The notes beneath the pieces were generated by a model that made no database searches, was not told the DNA's origin, and saw only the letters and a program-made list of their open reading frames with translations. Below are positions 1 to 8,442 of a stretch of DNA of 10,470 bases, piece after piece; position 1 is the first letter of the stretch; each line of letters starts with the position of its first letter. Origin of the DNA: Monoraphidium neglectum (lineage: Eukaryota; Chlorophyta; Chlorophyceae; Sphaeropleales; Selenastraceae); the NCBI RefSeq assembly GCF_000611645.1, contig NW_014011529.1, forward strand, positions 1 to 10,470. The letters run 5' to 3'. The position numbers and the translations under genes were made by a program.

Positions 1-3000
1 GCCCTGCCCCGCCGCCCGCGTCCGCCCCCTGCAGCCGCGTCGCACGCCGAGGCGCAGCTGCAGCCGCCGACCGTGGCCATAACCCAGACGCAAGGGTCCT
101 TCGCCTACCAGTGGACGCTCGATAAGACCGTCCAGGGCACGCCCACGGCCGCCAACGTGCGCATCACCAAGGGCGTCGTCAGCGACATCGCATACGTCCT
201 CAAGTACACGCGGACCATCAACACTGCCTCCCAGGTGTTCAACTTCTCGGGCACCGTCACCGCGACCAACGGCGCCAACGCGGTCACCTTCAACACGATC
301 ACGACAAAGGTCACCGGCGGCCAGACGGCGGAGTTCCCGTCCACGTGCACGCCCCCGGCCGGCAGCCCCGTCGCGGCGGGCGGCCAGATCGTGTGCACCT
401 TCACGACCGTCGCCTACACGGGCTACCCCCAGGCCGGCATGGTCACCGCGACTCTCGCGTTCACGGACACCGTCACCACGACGGCGGGCACCGTCACCGC
501 TGACTCGCCGCGGTTCGCGTACGACACCGTGGTTGGGTCGCAGGCGACGGCCACCCTGGCCGACAAATTTGACCTGACGCCCTTGGACCGGCTGTACACC
601 GGGTTCAACAACTTCCAGAGGACGACGGTGTGGAAGTACGCCGACCCGGCCACAGCTGTGCCGGAGACCGGCGTCACGGTGTCGGACTCTGACCAGAAGT
701 CGTGAGCGGCCGGGCTTGTTTCGAGGAGGGGGCGGCCGCGGCGCGAGGGTATTGCAGCCATGGGTTTGTCGGCGGGACTGATGGATGGTGGCCGGCATTC
801 CCGTGGCTGGGGCGTGCTGCGGAACGAAGCTGCTGCCACTGAAACCTGACCGGCCCTTCTGCGACGCCAACCCTCATCTGACCCCTGCTGCTGGCTCTTC
901 ATTATTTGACCCCCCTGCAAACCATGCCGCGACCGCAGTTACACCATTAAAGCGGGGAGCTTTGTCGTGTGCACCGACGCCAACGGGGTCGCCATCACCA
1001 ACACGGCCACGCTGACGCCGGCGGGCGGCACCGCCATCACCAAGGTCGCCACCGCCAACATCGTCATCTTCGGCTGCGACGTGCCCCCCACCCTCAATTT
1101 CCAGGAGCTGCAGTCCTGGGGCGCCCAGACGTTCTCGTGGGCCCTGCAGTCGCGCGCGACAAGGTGCGCGTGGCGGCCCGGCGCGCCCCAGCGGCTGGGG
1201 CTGGGTGTGGGCTGGGTGTGGGCTAGAAACCAGTCTCTGGCTGTGGCGGACGTGGGGCGGCTGGGCGGTGGGTGACGGCGCACCGCTGGAAGCTAGGGCA
1301 CCTGTTCGTTGTTCAAGCAGAAGTTTATTCACCATGAAGGAGCTGGTGCCACCACGCATCCTTTGTCCCCGCGCTTGTATATGCTTGCATGCGTGTGCTC
1401 GCGCGTGTGCGCTCCACGCGCGCACACACTCACACACACGCACACACAACCACAGACGCACACACACACTCTCTCTCTCGCGTATACACTCATATCCACC
1501 CCACTTAACCCCTTCAATCCAACCGACCCCAGGACGTCCTTCACCGTGGACCAGACCGCGGGCAGTGTGCCGGTGGAGTACAACCTCCAGGCCACAGCCA
1601 CCCCCACCACTGGCGGTTGGGCGGTGTCCGGCGCCGTCTTTGTCGCCAATGCGCAGGTGAGACTCCTCCCTGCACTTCAAGCGCCGCACGCTCACTGCGA
1701 CGCACGAGCAGCGCCTGCAGCAGCTTCCCTTTTACGACAGCAATCACTGCCTTGTTGACGACCCTGTCATTCGTGGCCAGCCACCTTTGCATGCACACCT
1801 GCCCTTGCGTTGCACGAGGCATCCCAAGCCCGGCTGCCGCCCGCACCAGCCCCCACCTCGGCTTCTTTTCCTGACTTGGTCTGTTTCCGGCGCCCGTTGC
1901 CCCCCCCCGCCCCCGCCAGGCCGGCATCATGAACATCGCGCGCCTGGTGGTGACCCTGTCCAGCGGCCAGCAGGTGATCCCCCAGTGCAGCCTCACGAGC
2001 CCCTACGTGTCGCCCGACGGCCTCGTGTGGGGCGGCACCAACGCCGGCGGGTCCATCACGACCCCAGGAATCGGCGGGTCTTTCGGCGTCGTCGGCACCG
2101 GCGTGACGGGCATCAACGGCGTCGGCATAGGGGTCGGCGTCGGCCTCGGCACGTTCACGCAGTTCATCCTGCCGGACTTTGCGAGCGCCACCTGCAGGTT
2201 CAACATCACGCTCACCCAGGTGGGGCGCCAACAACCTCATCTGGGGCGTGATTCTTTTTGCAGGCTCAGAACATTACAGCGGCTTGGCTGAGCATTTGAA
2301 GCTTTGACTTGACCTGGACAAAACTGACCAAACCCGCCCGTGCCACTGGCGCGCCCCACCCCTGGCCGCCTTGAGCGCTGGCGCAGCCGACACTTACGCA
2401 ACGCCTGCCTGCACTTCACTCGCCCTCGAATGCCCGCCCACGCAGCAACCGAGCTCGACGCTGACGATCACCCCCCAGATCAACTGGGGCTTTGGGGGTC
2501 AGTACACCCTGGCCAACCAGCAGCTGCAGCAGACCGTCAGCTTTAGCCCGCCGCAGCAGTTCTTCCCGGTGCAGAACTGCATCTCCCTCACTGACGTGGT
2601 GCGCACGTTTTTTCAGACAAGTGCCTGCCCTCCATACAGATCTGCACGCTGTACCTGTCACTAGGTCGGGGGCGCTTCTGGCCCCTGCGTAGCTGCAGTC
2701 CCCGCCTGCATGCTGCTGCTACCTGGACTGATCCAGCGGCAGGCCTACTGGCCTCACTTTGACATCCCGTAGCCGCCCTGCAGCCGACACCAACAATCCC
2801 ACTGCGCGGCGGCTGCCCATCATTCCCGACCTTCCTCCCACAACTAACCTTTCCCCCTCCCGCAACTCCTGATCACGTCCCATCGCTCACCCTCCTCCCT
2901 CAAACCCTGCACCCCTTCTCGGACACCACTCCTTCACCCCAGGTCCAGGCCGGCTCGCTGACCGGCTCCGTCGCCAACGGCGGCCCCAACCAGCAACAGG

Positions 3001-4280
3001 TCTGCGTCACTGGCCAGACGGCGCCCTTCCAGCAGCCGGCTGCGCTGGTGTACACAATGACGGTCACCATCAACCCCAGCACCACCCCAGACTGCACGCC
3101 CGGGAGCCAGAAGACCTACCCGGTGAGTGGAAAGGGGCATCGTGGGTCGGGAATGGCGCCGCGGAGGCAGGCGCCTTGACGCCCCCCTCTGATATGCCTG
3201 GGCCTCAGGCGGAGGGGGCCCTGGGTCCTGGCGGGTGTCCCTTGGGAGCAGCCGCGGGCGTCCCTTGGGAGGCCAGGTCGGCAGCGCGCAGAGGGCGGTG
3301 GACGCGCCCCCGGCCCTGCGGCCGTTTTGCGAGCCCCCAAGCCTCAAGAGGCTTCAGTGCAGCTCATTTGAGCGTAGGCACCCCTGTCAGCTGCCATTTC
3401 ACCCGTTTCCCCTAATTTGCGCCCCTGCAGATCAGCAACTCTGTGACCGGCACCGTCATCGGCGGCGCGCCCGTCCAAGCCAAGGCCGACCCCGTCGACA
3501 TCACAGTCAGGTGCCCCGCCGCAGCGGCGCCGACCACGCCGACCACGCCGGGCAGGCCGATCAACCCGGCGTCTGCGGGCGACGTGGACAACCTGAACGT
3601 GCAGGTCGGGCAGTTCCAGACGTTTGTTGGGGCCGAGTACGCCTGGGCAGTCACCAAGACAGCGGACAACGACACCCTTTCTCTAGCCATCGGGCAGCTG
3701 CCCAAGACGGTCACCTACACGCTGAGGGTGACCAAGGGCGCCGCGACCAACAAGAAGTTCTTCGTCTTTGGGAAGATCACCGTGAACAACCCCGGGAAGA
3801 CCGCGGTCAACGTGTCCACCGTGTCGGTCACCGCGGGATCTGCCGCGGTGCCGGCCACGTGCCCGCCGGGGTCCATGTCGGTCGCGCCCGGGGTGCCGCT
3901 GGTGTGCACGTTCAACGTCACCTGGAACAACGGAGCGAACTCGGGCGCCCTCGGCGCTCGCGTGGACACACCCCAGGCCAGCTTCTACGGCCCGGCCGCC
4001 ACCTTCGACTTCACCAACGCGGTGCAGGGCGGCACCAAGGGCGCCACCGCCGGCGTGTACGATGACGTCACCGCGGTCGCGCCCGCCGGCGCGACGGGTG
4101 TGCCCACCAAGTGGTGGCTGGCGGACGGCGGCTCGCCCCCGCCCAAGGCGGACGGCATCCCGCTGACGACGGAGGACTCCCGGGATTACGTGTACACCAT
4201 GCAGGTGGGGGCGGCGTGACTGCATTTGGTACGGCGTTGTGTGGGCATGCTTGTGCGCGTTTGAGCGTCTCGGGTGTGCG

Positions 4281-4343
<63 letters not shown>

Positions 4344-5064
4344 ACGCATGCATGCGTGCTCCATTTTCTCTGCGACTCCGTGTTTGTCTGAAAAGGCTAT
4401 CACATTTTTCTTCTGTGGGTTTTCTTGCTGCCACACACACCAGCAGGCCTCGGAATCCAAGCCCGCCTGCCCATCGCATGCGGTATGACCACTTTCACTT
4501 ACTCACCAACCTCTCCCTTGTGTGGGATTGTTCTCGCCGCAGCTCGGGCCCTTTGCAGACAAGGGTTCGTGCGGAATCTACAAGGTCACCAACGTGGCCA
4601 CCGTGGTGCCCAGTGACGGCACCACTGTCACCGCCACAAAGACAGTGACACTTTCCGTCACCGGTTGCAAGACAACCGACTACCAGGGCGTAGCCAGCCA
4701 GGGGCCACTCGGCGTCACTGTGGACAGCGTCAACACCGCGAACCTCACCGGGAACACCTGGCGGCTGTCCGCCGTGGCCACCCCCGCAAACCTTACGCTT
4801 GCGTCGGGCCAGGGCGGGTCGGCGCAGTTCACTGTGAACTTCATCAAGGTGCCTGGCATGCAGCACGAGGTGTCTGGGACCGTGACGCTCACCAACAGCA
4901 ACCCCCAGACGGACGTGGTGGTTCGGGGCGTCACAGTGGCGGTCGAGGGTGACGTGGCCAAGAGCGTCGATGCTGTCTGCGGCACTAGTGGCAACTCATT
5001 CAAGGTGATTTGTGTGTGCGCGCGTGTGGGTGTGAGTGTGTGTGGATATGTTGATGTGTGTGCG

Positions 5065-5118
<54 letters not shown>

Positions 5119-7253
5119 TGCGCGTGTGTACGTGCCTGCGCGCATGTGTGCGTGAGTTGCCAGAGGGTGTGGGTGTGCGTGGACTAGAAAGGGTACTGGA
5201 AAGAGAGCCTTTCGAAGCTGAATGCTGCCCCGCTTGTTTCTGGCATTGTGCTACTCGTTACCTCCTGGCGTGCGCCCGCAATCGCTGTCCCGCGCTGCGC
5301 CCACTTGCCGTCCCTTGGCCTCTCCCCCTCACCGCACCCCCCCTTGCCTCCCGTTCCATCCACGCCCCGGCCCGCCAGCTCGCTGGCGGCGCGACGCAGC
5401 AGTGCACGTTCATGGCCACCCTGGACCTGGGCGGCGGCGGCAACATCATCGGCAGCGTCACGGACGCCGCGGGCGTGGTCACCTCCAGCCAGCTCACGCC
5501 CTTTGACTTCAGGAAGGCAGATGTAAAGGACTCCAGCACCGCCCCCTCCTGCGCCCAGGCCTCCACGGTGGGTGTTTTTTGACCGGGCTCGCCGCGAGTG
5601 CAGGTGTCACGGCCGCGGTGCAGCCCTGCTGCCTGCCGGCACGGCAGGCAGCCGCCAGCGTGGGGGGGGGGAGGGGCAGGGAGAGGCGCAGCCTCACCAC
5701 CCCTAGACGCCCCCTCTCGCACGCGCCGCCTGATGCCTCCCTAACCGCTTCTAGGGAGGCCCTTGGTGGCCCCGCTGTAACGTGGCCCTGGGTGCCTGAG
5801 CCGGCGCAGGCCTCCCATTCGGTTGCGTGGCCGGCTCAATACAGGCGCCCCGCTGCACCACCCCACCCAAACCCGTCCATCCAACAGCACTCTATTCGGC
5901 CGCACCTCACAATCGCCTTCGACCGCCACAACCTCCACCTGTAAAATAGGGCGTCGTGGTCGGCATCACCGAGTGGCAGGCCGGCGGCACCGTCGCCCCC
6001 GCGGCCAAGCAGGAGCGCATATGCGAGTCGAAGACGGTCACGGTCCCCGCGACCATCACCGCCCCCAAGGACGGCCAGTGCGGCACGTTCGACTTCCTGC
6101 ACATCTCGCGCCTGCAGCCGCTCGCCGCCGGCGCGGCCGTGCAGAGCGTCGCGACGGCGCTGCCCGTCATGATCACGTGCGGCGCCGCGGCGGCGGCCGC
6201 GGCGGCGCCAACAGTGCGGGCGGCGACGCCTGATGTAGAGGTGCAGGAGGTTTACACCTGGACGGCCAAGCTGACCTCTAATGCATCGACTGCGCTGTCT
6301 TTCAAGCAGGGCGAGGCCGTCAAGGTCGCGTTTGCGGCTGAGACGTCGCGCTCGCCCGCGCAGCGCAGCGCGGTGGTGTCGGGGACGGTGGTGCTGGAGG
6401 CGCCGGCCGCGGCGCCGCTGGACATTCAGAGTGCCACGGTGAGGCCCGGGGGGGGGGGGAACGACAGGGAGCATGGGACTGCGGCCTCTTGCGTGACTGG
6501 GCCGTCAACACCCGGTTGCCTCGGCGCTTATCCCCAGATCCCTCACCCTGACCAGCCAGACAGCCGCCATGGCCATCGCACGCCTTGCCCTCCTTCAAAA
6601 TCTCGCATGCTGCCCTCCCCCCCTTTCCGACAAACACATCAAAACCGCACGCACAACCCTGCCACCAGGTGGCGGTGTACGACGGCTCCGGCCAGCTGAT
6701 CTCCGCCCCCCTTGACTGCGGCGCCGGCGCTAAGCCCGGCGGCCCCGTCACCCTCAAGGGCAAGGGCCAGCCGGTGACCTGCTCCTACAATGCGTCGGGC
6801 GTCGGCACCGCGGACGGCGCCGTACTGCCTGTCGTCATCGCCGCGGGCGCGGCGGCGCCCGCGGTGGCCAACCCCGTGCCCTACAAGGCGTCGAGCGCCC
6901 CCAAGAATATTGTCGGCGACTGCGCGGACCTGGGCAGCAGCCTCCTGATGACGTCACTCGCGGACGGCAAGCGCGCCGCATGGCAGCCGGCGTTCGCGGG
7001 CCAGGCGCTGAGCAGCGGCTCGGACTGCGACGGGGGGGACCTCCAGCGGTTCTCGCTCTGGTTTGGCGCGAATGCCCAGGGAGTGCCGCAGCCCACGCCC
7101 TGCGGCGCATACAAGTTCAAGGGGACGCTCGCGCTCGCGCCGACCAACGGGCAGGCCGTCGTGAACGACTCGGAGTTCACCGCGAACGTCGCGTGCCGGC
7201 GGCGGCGGCTGCGCGAGCTGCTCGGGGAGCCGTCGGCGCCCGGGCGGCGGTAA
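1..7253 (+). CDS. Large multi-exon gene for a tandem-module, probably extracellular protein (3' part)
   Basis: Proposed exons: <1-701, 939-1163, 1533-1656, 1920-2219, 2446-2598, 2943-3122, 3431-4204, 4543-5004, 5379-5567, 5950-6438 and 6669-7253 (TAA stop). Every junction is GT..AG and the frame is kept throughout, giving about 1,393 residues. The 5' end is open: the frame runs in from base 1, though acceptor-like AGs before 35, 58 or 64 could start this exon. Five modules are visible, each with a Trp strand, a 'VSGTV/FGKIT' strand, a 'CTF' strand and a closing Cys strand. The linkers are Pro/Ala/Thr-rich. No transmembrane segment is visible, and the C-terminus is basic (RRRRLRELL). The content is Thr/Val/Gly/Ala-rich with few Lys, like secreted adhesive or wall proteins. 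The module consensus recalls DUF11-like repeats of bacterial surface proteins (from memory, not searched). I do not recognise a named gene. Exon 5 and 6 ends are each ambiguous by one or two codons. Confidence 0.8.
85..1089 (+). repeat. Protein module 1 (exons 1-2)
   Basis: The module opens with 'GSFAYQWTLDKTV', goes on to 'VLKYTRTI' and 'FNFSGTVTATNG', then a Cys pair ('STCTPPAG', 'IVCTFTTV') and 'WKYADP'. It crosses intron 1 to 'YTIKAGSFVVCTD' and closes on 'IVIFGC' (Cys codon 1075-1077). The order of strands matches module 3 (QFQTF..YAWAVTKT to SVTGC) almost block for block. The alignment also fixes the splice junction: 701 joined to 939 gives 'DSDQKSYTIKAG', matching 'DSRDYVYTMQLGPF' in module 3. 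Confidence 0.75.
702..938 (+). other. Intron 1 (phase 2)
   Basis: The donor is GTGAGC and the acceptor accgcag. The pair was chosen because TC + T restores a Ser codon and lines up with module 3. A weaker donor three bases upstream (GTCGTG) would keep the frame and change one residue. Reading straight through would hit TGA at 703-705. Confidence 0.75.
1164..1532 (+). other. Intron 2 (369 nt, phase 2) with CA-rich microsatellite
   Basis: The donor is AAG/GTGCGC and the acceptor gaccccag. AG + G rejoins as an Arg codon and gives 'SRATRTSFTVDQ'. The intron holds a GT-rich stretch (about 1390-1410) followed by a CA-rich stretch (about 1419-1468) and a short CT run (about 1468-1480). Confidence 0.75.
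1657..2445 (+). other. Introns 3 (1657-1919) and 4 (2220-2445), flanking exon 4
   Basis: Both are phase 0. Intron 3 has donor GTGAGA and a C-rich tract before gccag. Intron 4 has donor GTGGGG and acceptor cacgcag. Exon 4 (1920-2219) between them encodes exactly 100 codons, including the Gly/Val-rich insert. I see no other gene or repeat inside these introns. Confidence 0.7.
2599..2942 (+). other. Intron 5 (344 nt, phase 0)
   Basis: The donor is GTGCGC at 2599, or GTGGTG at 2596, which would remove one Val. The acceptor is caccccag before 2943; a second AG before 2949 is also in frame. The interior is pyrimidine-rich (2820-2940) and I found no coding stretch in it. Confidence 0.6.
3123..3430 (+). 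other. Intron 6 (308 nt, phase 0)
   Basis: The donor is GTGAGT, the best in the gene, and the acceptor cccctgcag. The intron contains a small perfect hairpin at 3339-3354 (7-bp stem AAGCCTC/GAGGCTT, two-base loop). Nothing else is visible. Confidence 0.8.
4205..4542 (+). other. Intron 7 (338 nt, phase 0) with long GT tract
   Basis: The donor is CAG/GTGGGG and the acceptor ctcgccgcag. It separates 'DYVYTMQ' from 'LGPFADKGSCG' in module 3. The GT microsatellite starts 77 nt after the donor. Confidence 0.85.
4282..4342 (+). repeat. (TG)n microsatellite, about 30 units
   Basis: An uninterrupted alternating T/G run of 61 nt lies in intron 7. A perfect 16-bp palindrome follows directly at 4343-4358 (CACGCATGCATGCGTG). 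Both parts alternate pyrimidine and purine, which favours Z-DNA. The antisense reading gives a meaningless Thr-His open frame. Confidence 0.97.
5005..5378 (+). other. Intron 8 (374 nt, phase 0) with GT tract
   Basis: The donor is AAG/GTGATT and the acceptor gcccgccag, after a long C-rich tract. Almost the entire first 150 nt is GT/GC-rich. An alternative in-frame acceptor (gcgacgcag, just upstream of 'QCTFMATL') would delete several residues. Confidence 0.8.
5072..5114 (+). repeat. (GT)n microsatellite, about 21 perfect units in a longer GT/GC tract
   Basis: The perfect core is 43 nt. Imperfect GT/GC alternation extends it to roughly 5010-5150, including GCGCGTGCGCGTG on the 3' side. It begins just inside the intron 8 donor, so the transcript there is a continuous G/U-rich segment. 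Confidence 0.95.
5568..5949 (+). other. Intron 9 (382 nt, phase 0)
   Basis: The donor is ACG/GTGGGT. The acceptor is the unusual A-rich aaaatag. Its TAG lies in the downstream frame, so exon 10 cannot extend further 5'. The intron holds a strong hairpin (5628-5652), a run of nine G (from about 5662) and two TGTAA pentamers (5776-5780, 5940-5944). Confidence 0.75.
5628..5652 (+). repeat. Perfect 11-bp inverted repeat (stem-loop) in intron 9
   Basis: The arm GCTGCCTGCCG at 5628-5638 is matched exactly by CGGCAGGCAGC at 5642-5652 around a 3-nt loop. No T-run follows. It lies about 60 nt inside the intron. Confidence 0.8.
6230..7253 (+). repeat. Protein module 5 and C-terminus (exons 10-11)
   Basis: It starts at 'VQEVYTWTAKLTS', then 'AVKVAFAAET', 'SAVVSGTVVLEAP' and, across intron 10, 'ATVAVYDGSGQ', 'APLDCGAG' and 'PVTCSYNASG'. 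It closes on 'CGAYKFKGTLALAP' and 'FTANVAC' (Cys codon near 7195). After this last Cys only about 18 residues remain, starting with a run of Arg (RRRRLRELLGEPS). There is no hydrophobic tail for a GPI anchor or membrane span, so the product is more likely secreted than anchored, unless splicing extends it. Confidence 0.72.
6439..6668 (+). other. Intron 10 (230 nt, phase 0)
   Basis: The donor is ACG/GTGAGG, followed at once by a run of G, and the acceptor is gccaccag. It joins 'LDIQSAT' to 'VAVYDGSG'. It contains no other feature I can support. Confidence 0.82.
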
Positions 7254-8356
7254 GGCTCGGGCGTGCACGCACGCACAGGAGGGGCCGCGCCGCTGCTCAC
7301 CCCGCTGCGCCGTGCGTACGTGGCGCGCCGCGCGGCTGGTGGCGACGCAGGCGGCGCTGTCGGTTGCCCTCCCCATCCAACCAAAACACTTCATCTGTGA
7401 CTGGCGGCGGCCGGCGCTCCCAGGGCATTGTCAGCGGCTTGCTGACGCAGGTCGGTGCTGGGCCGTGGCCGCTTTTAAACATTCACCCCCAGCCATTCAA
7501 ACACGTGCGATGACATCTGCCAATGAGCATGGACAGTCTCGGGTGCTTTGGGGCATGTGAACTCCGGCGCAAGGCAGGGCAGCGCCGCGCGCCGGCCCTC
7601 ATCCTCCCTCGCCACCGCGGCCGCCCTGCACCGGAGCTGGCGACCATTTTCGGTTGTCAGGCCGCCTCTGAGCCGCCTGCGCGTCCGCTCCCGCCGCAAC
7701 CGAGCGCGAGCGGCCAGGTCGTGCCGCGTCCCGCAACTGCCCTGCACCAATCTTGCAGCACGCCTCCCTGAACATCTGTCTTGGCAAGGGCCAGGCGGCT
7801 CGGCGGGCTTCGTGTTACCCCCAGCGGCGGCTGCCGCCAACCGCAGACTGGTCAAGACCGTTGCAGCCGTATCGCAGGCGTGCCTAACGCCACACTTCAT
7901 TATGTCCGTCTTTTGTGACTCGGATCTGCGCATGGCAGGAGAGACGCGCGCCGACCGACGGCATGCCACCCTTGGAGCCCTGGCCATGCCGCCCGCGCGT
8001 CGTTGCTCATGCATCCCCGGAGACCGCCCGCACACGGCCTCCCAAAAGTTTTATTTAAGACCCATGCTTGACGCCTCAATCCATGCCAGGCGTGCCCAGC
8101 GCGCCTGTACTGCAGCTCTTGGCACGCCTGCCAGTGTCCTCGGCTGCAGCCGCCAGCTTTGGCTGCGCGGCGGCGTCGCGCCCGCTATTCGACCCCGCTG
8201 CGGCGCGCGGCCTGCTGTGCCGCTGTCCTCACTGCATCAAGTGAGTGCGCAGCGCGCGGCTGTCGCTGCTGCCGGGCGCAGCAACAAGGGCGCAGGCGGG
8301 GCAACGGCAGCGGCTGTCCGTCGCCATGCCTGGGGGCGCACCACGCTCTCGTGGAC

Positions 8357-8371
8357 GCCATGAGTCATGGC
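8357..8371. repeat. 15-nt odd palindrome around TGAGTCA
   Basis: GCCATGAGTCATGGC reads the same on both strands except for the central base. Its core TGAGTCA is the AP-1/GCN4-type bZIP site. In a downstream region this may be coincidence. Confidence 0.5.
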
Positions 8372-8415
8372 ACGGCACAGCACAGAATCCTGAGCTTTTG
8401 CAGCGGGTTGCTGGC

Positions 8416-8442
8416 GAATGCATTTCTGATCAGAATGCATTC
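8416..8442. repeat. 27-nt near-perfect palindrome
   Basis: Outer arms GAATGCAT (8416-8423) and ATGCATTC (8435-8442) flank a perfect 10-nt palindrome TCTGATCAGA (8425-8434). One extra T at 8424 is the only break. A further GAATGCA follows at 8450-8456. The element is markedly AT-richer than its surroundings. Confidence 0.9.

Larger units (their letters stand above)
1090..3520 (+). repeat. Protein module 2 (exons 2-7), most divergent and most split
   Basis: It begins at 'GAQTFSWAL' (Trp codon 1138-1140) and continues through 'VPVEYNLQATA', 'GWAVSGAVFVANA', 'VIPQCSL' and 'CRFNITLTQ', then a Gln-rich stretch in exon 5. It closes with 'ALVYTMTVT', 'SNSVTGTVIGG' and 'VDITVRC' (Cys codon 3512-3514). 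A Gly/Val-rich insert lies at roughly 2090-2155 between the two Cys strands. Five introns cut this one module, against one in module 3. Exon 5 (2446-2598) and exon 6 (2943-3122) are the least certain exons of the gene. Confidence 0.65.
3521..4668 (+). repeat. Protein module 3 (exons 7-8), the best-preserved copy
   Basis: A Pro/Thr linker (PTTPTTPGRP) that looks suited to O-glycosylation precedes the module. Its strands in order are 'YAWAVTKTADN', 'TVTYTLRVTKG', 'FVFGKITVNNP', 'VNVSTVSV', 'ATCPPGS', 'PLVCTFNVTWNNG', 'ATFDFTN', 'PTKWWLADG' and 'DYVYTMQ'. After intron 7 it continues with 'GSCGIYKVTNVAT' and ends on 'TLSVTGC' (Cys codon 4666-4668). This copy gives the clearest consensus. 'VTYTLRVTKG...GKITVNNP' is the part most like the bacterial repeats I recall. 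'NVT' and 'NVS' sequons are potential N-glycosylation sites. Confidence 0.75.
4669..6180 (+). repeat. Protein module 4 (exons 8-10)
   Basis: The Trp strand is 'GNTWRLSAVATP', followed by 'SAQFTVNFIKV', 'EVSGTVTLTNSNPQ', 'DVVVRGVTVAVEG' and 'AVCGTSGN'. After intron 8 come 'TQQCTFMATL' and 'LTPFDF'. After intron 9 the closing half runs 'RICESKTVTV', 'GQCGTFDF' and 'LPVMITCG'. It ends in an eight-residue poly-Ala linker encoded by GCG/GCC repeats near 6180-6210. 'VSGTVTLTNSNPQTDVVV' is a textbook version of the central strand pair. Confidence 0.7.

Noticed and set aside
874..1695. 273-codon open frame on the - strand
   Set aside because: It is Arg/Gly-rich, crosses a microsatellite and lies antisense to exons 2 and 3, whose frames fit the module alignment.
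3683..4345. Long - strand open frame beginning with repeated Thr-His
   Set aside because: The start is the antisense of the TG microsatellite and the remainder is antisense to exon 7, which has strong module homology on the + strand.
5058..5378. Open frame with repeated Val-Cys running into exon 9
   Set aside because: The Val-Cys run is translation of the GT tract in intron 8; real coding begins at the acceptor before 5379.
1..7253. Pherophorin or hydroxyproline-rich glycoprotein identity
   Set aside because: There is no long Pro-rich rod and no Cys-rich pherophorin domain; the repeated Trp/Cys strand pattern fits a different module.
8150..8200. tRNA-like B-box sequence (TTCGACCCC)
   Set aside because: There is no matching A box, acceptor stem or cloverleaf around it.
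7548..8363. 271-codon + strand open frame after the modular gene
   Set aside because: The composition is typical of GC-rich chance frames (Arg, Ala, Pro, Ser, Cys), with no domain or motif and no supporting splice or start context.
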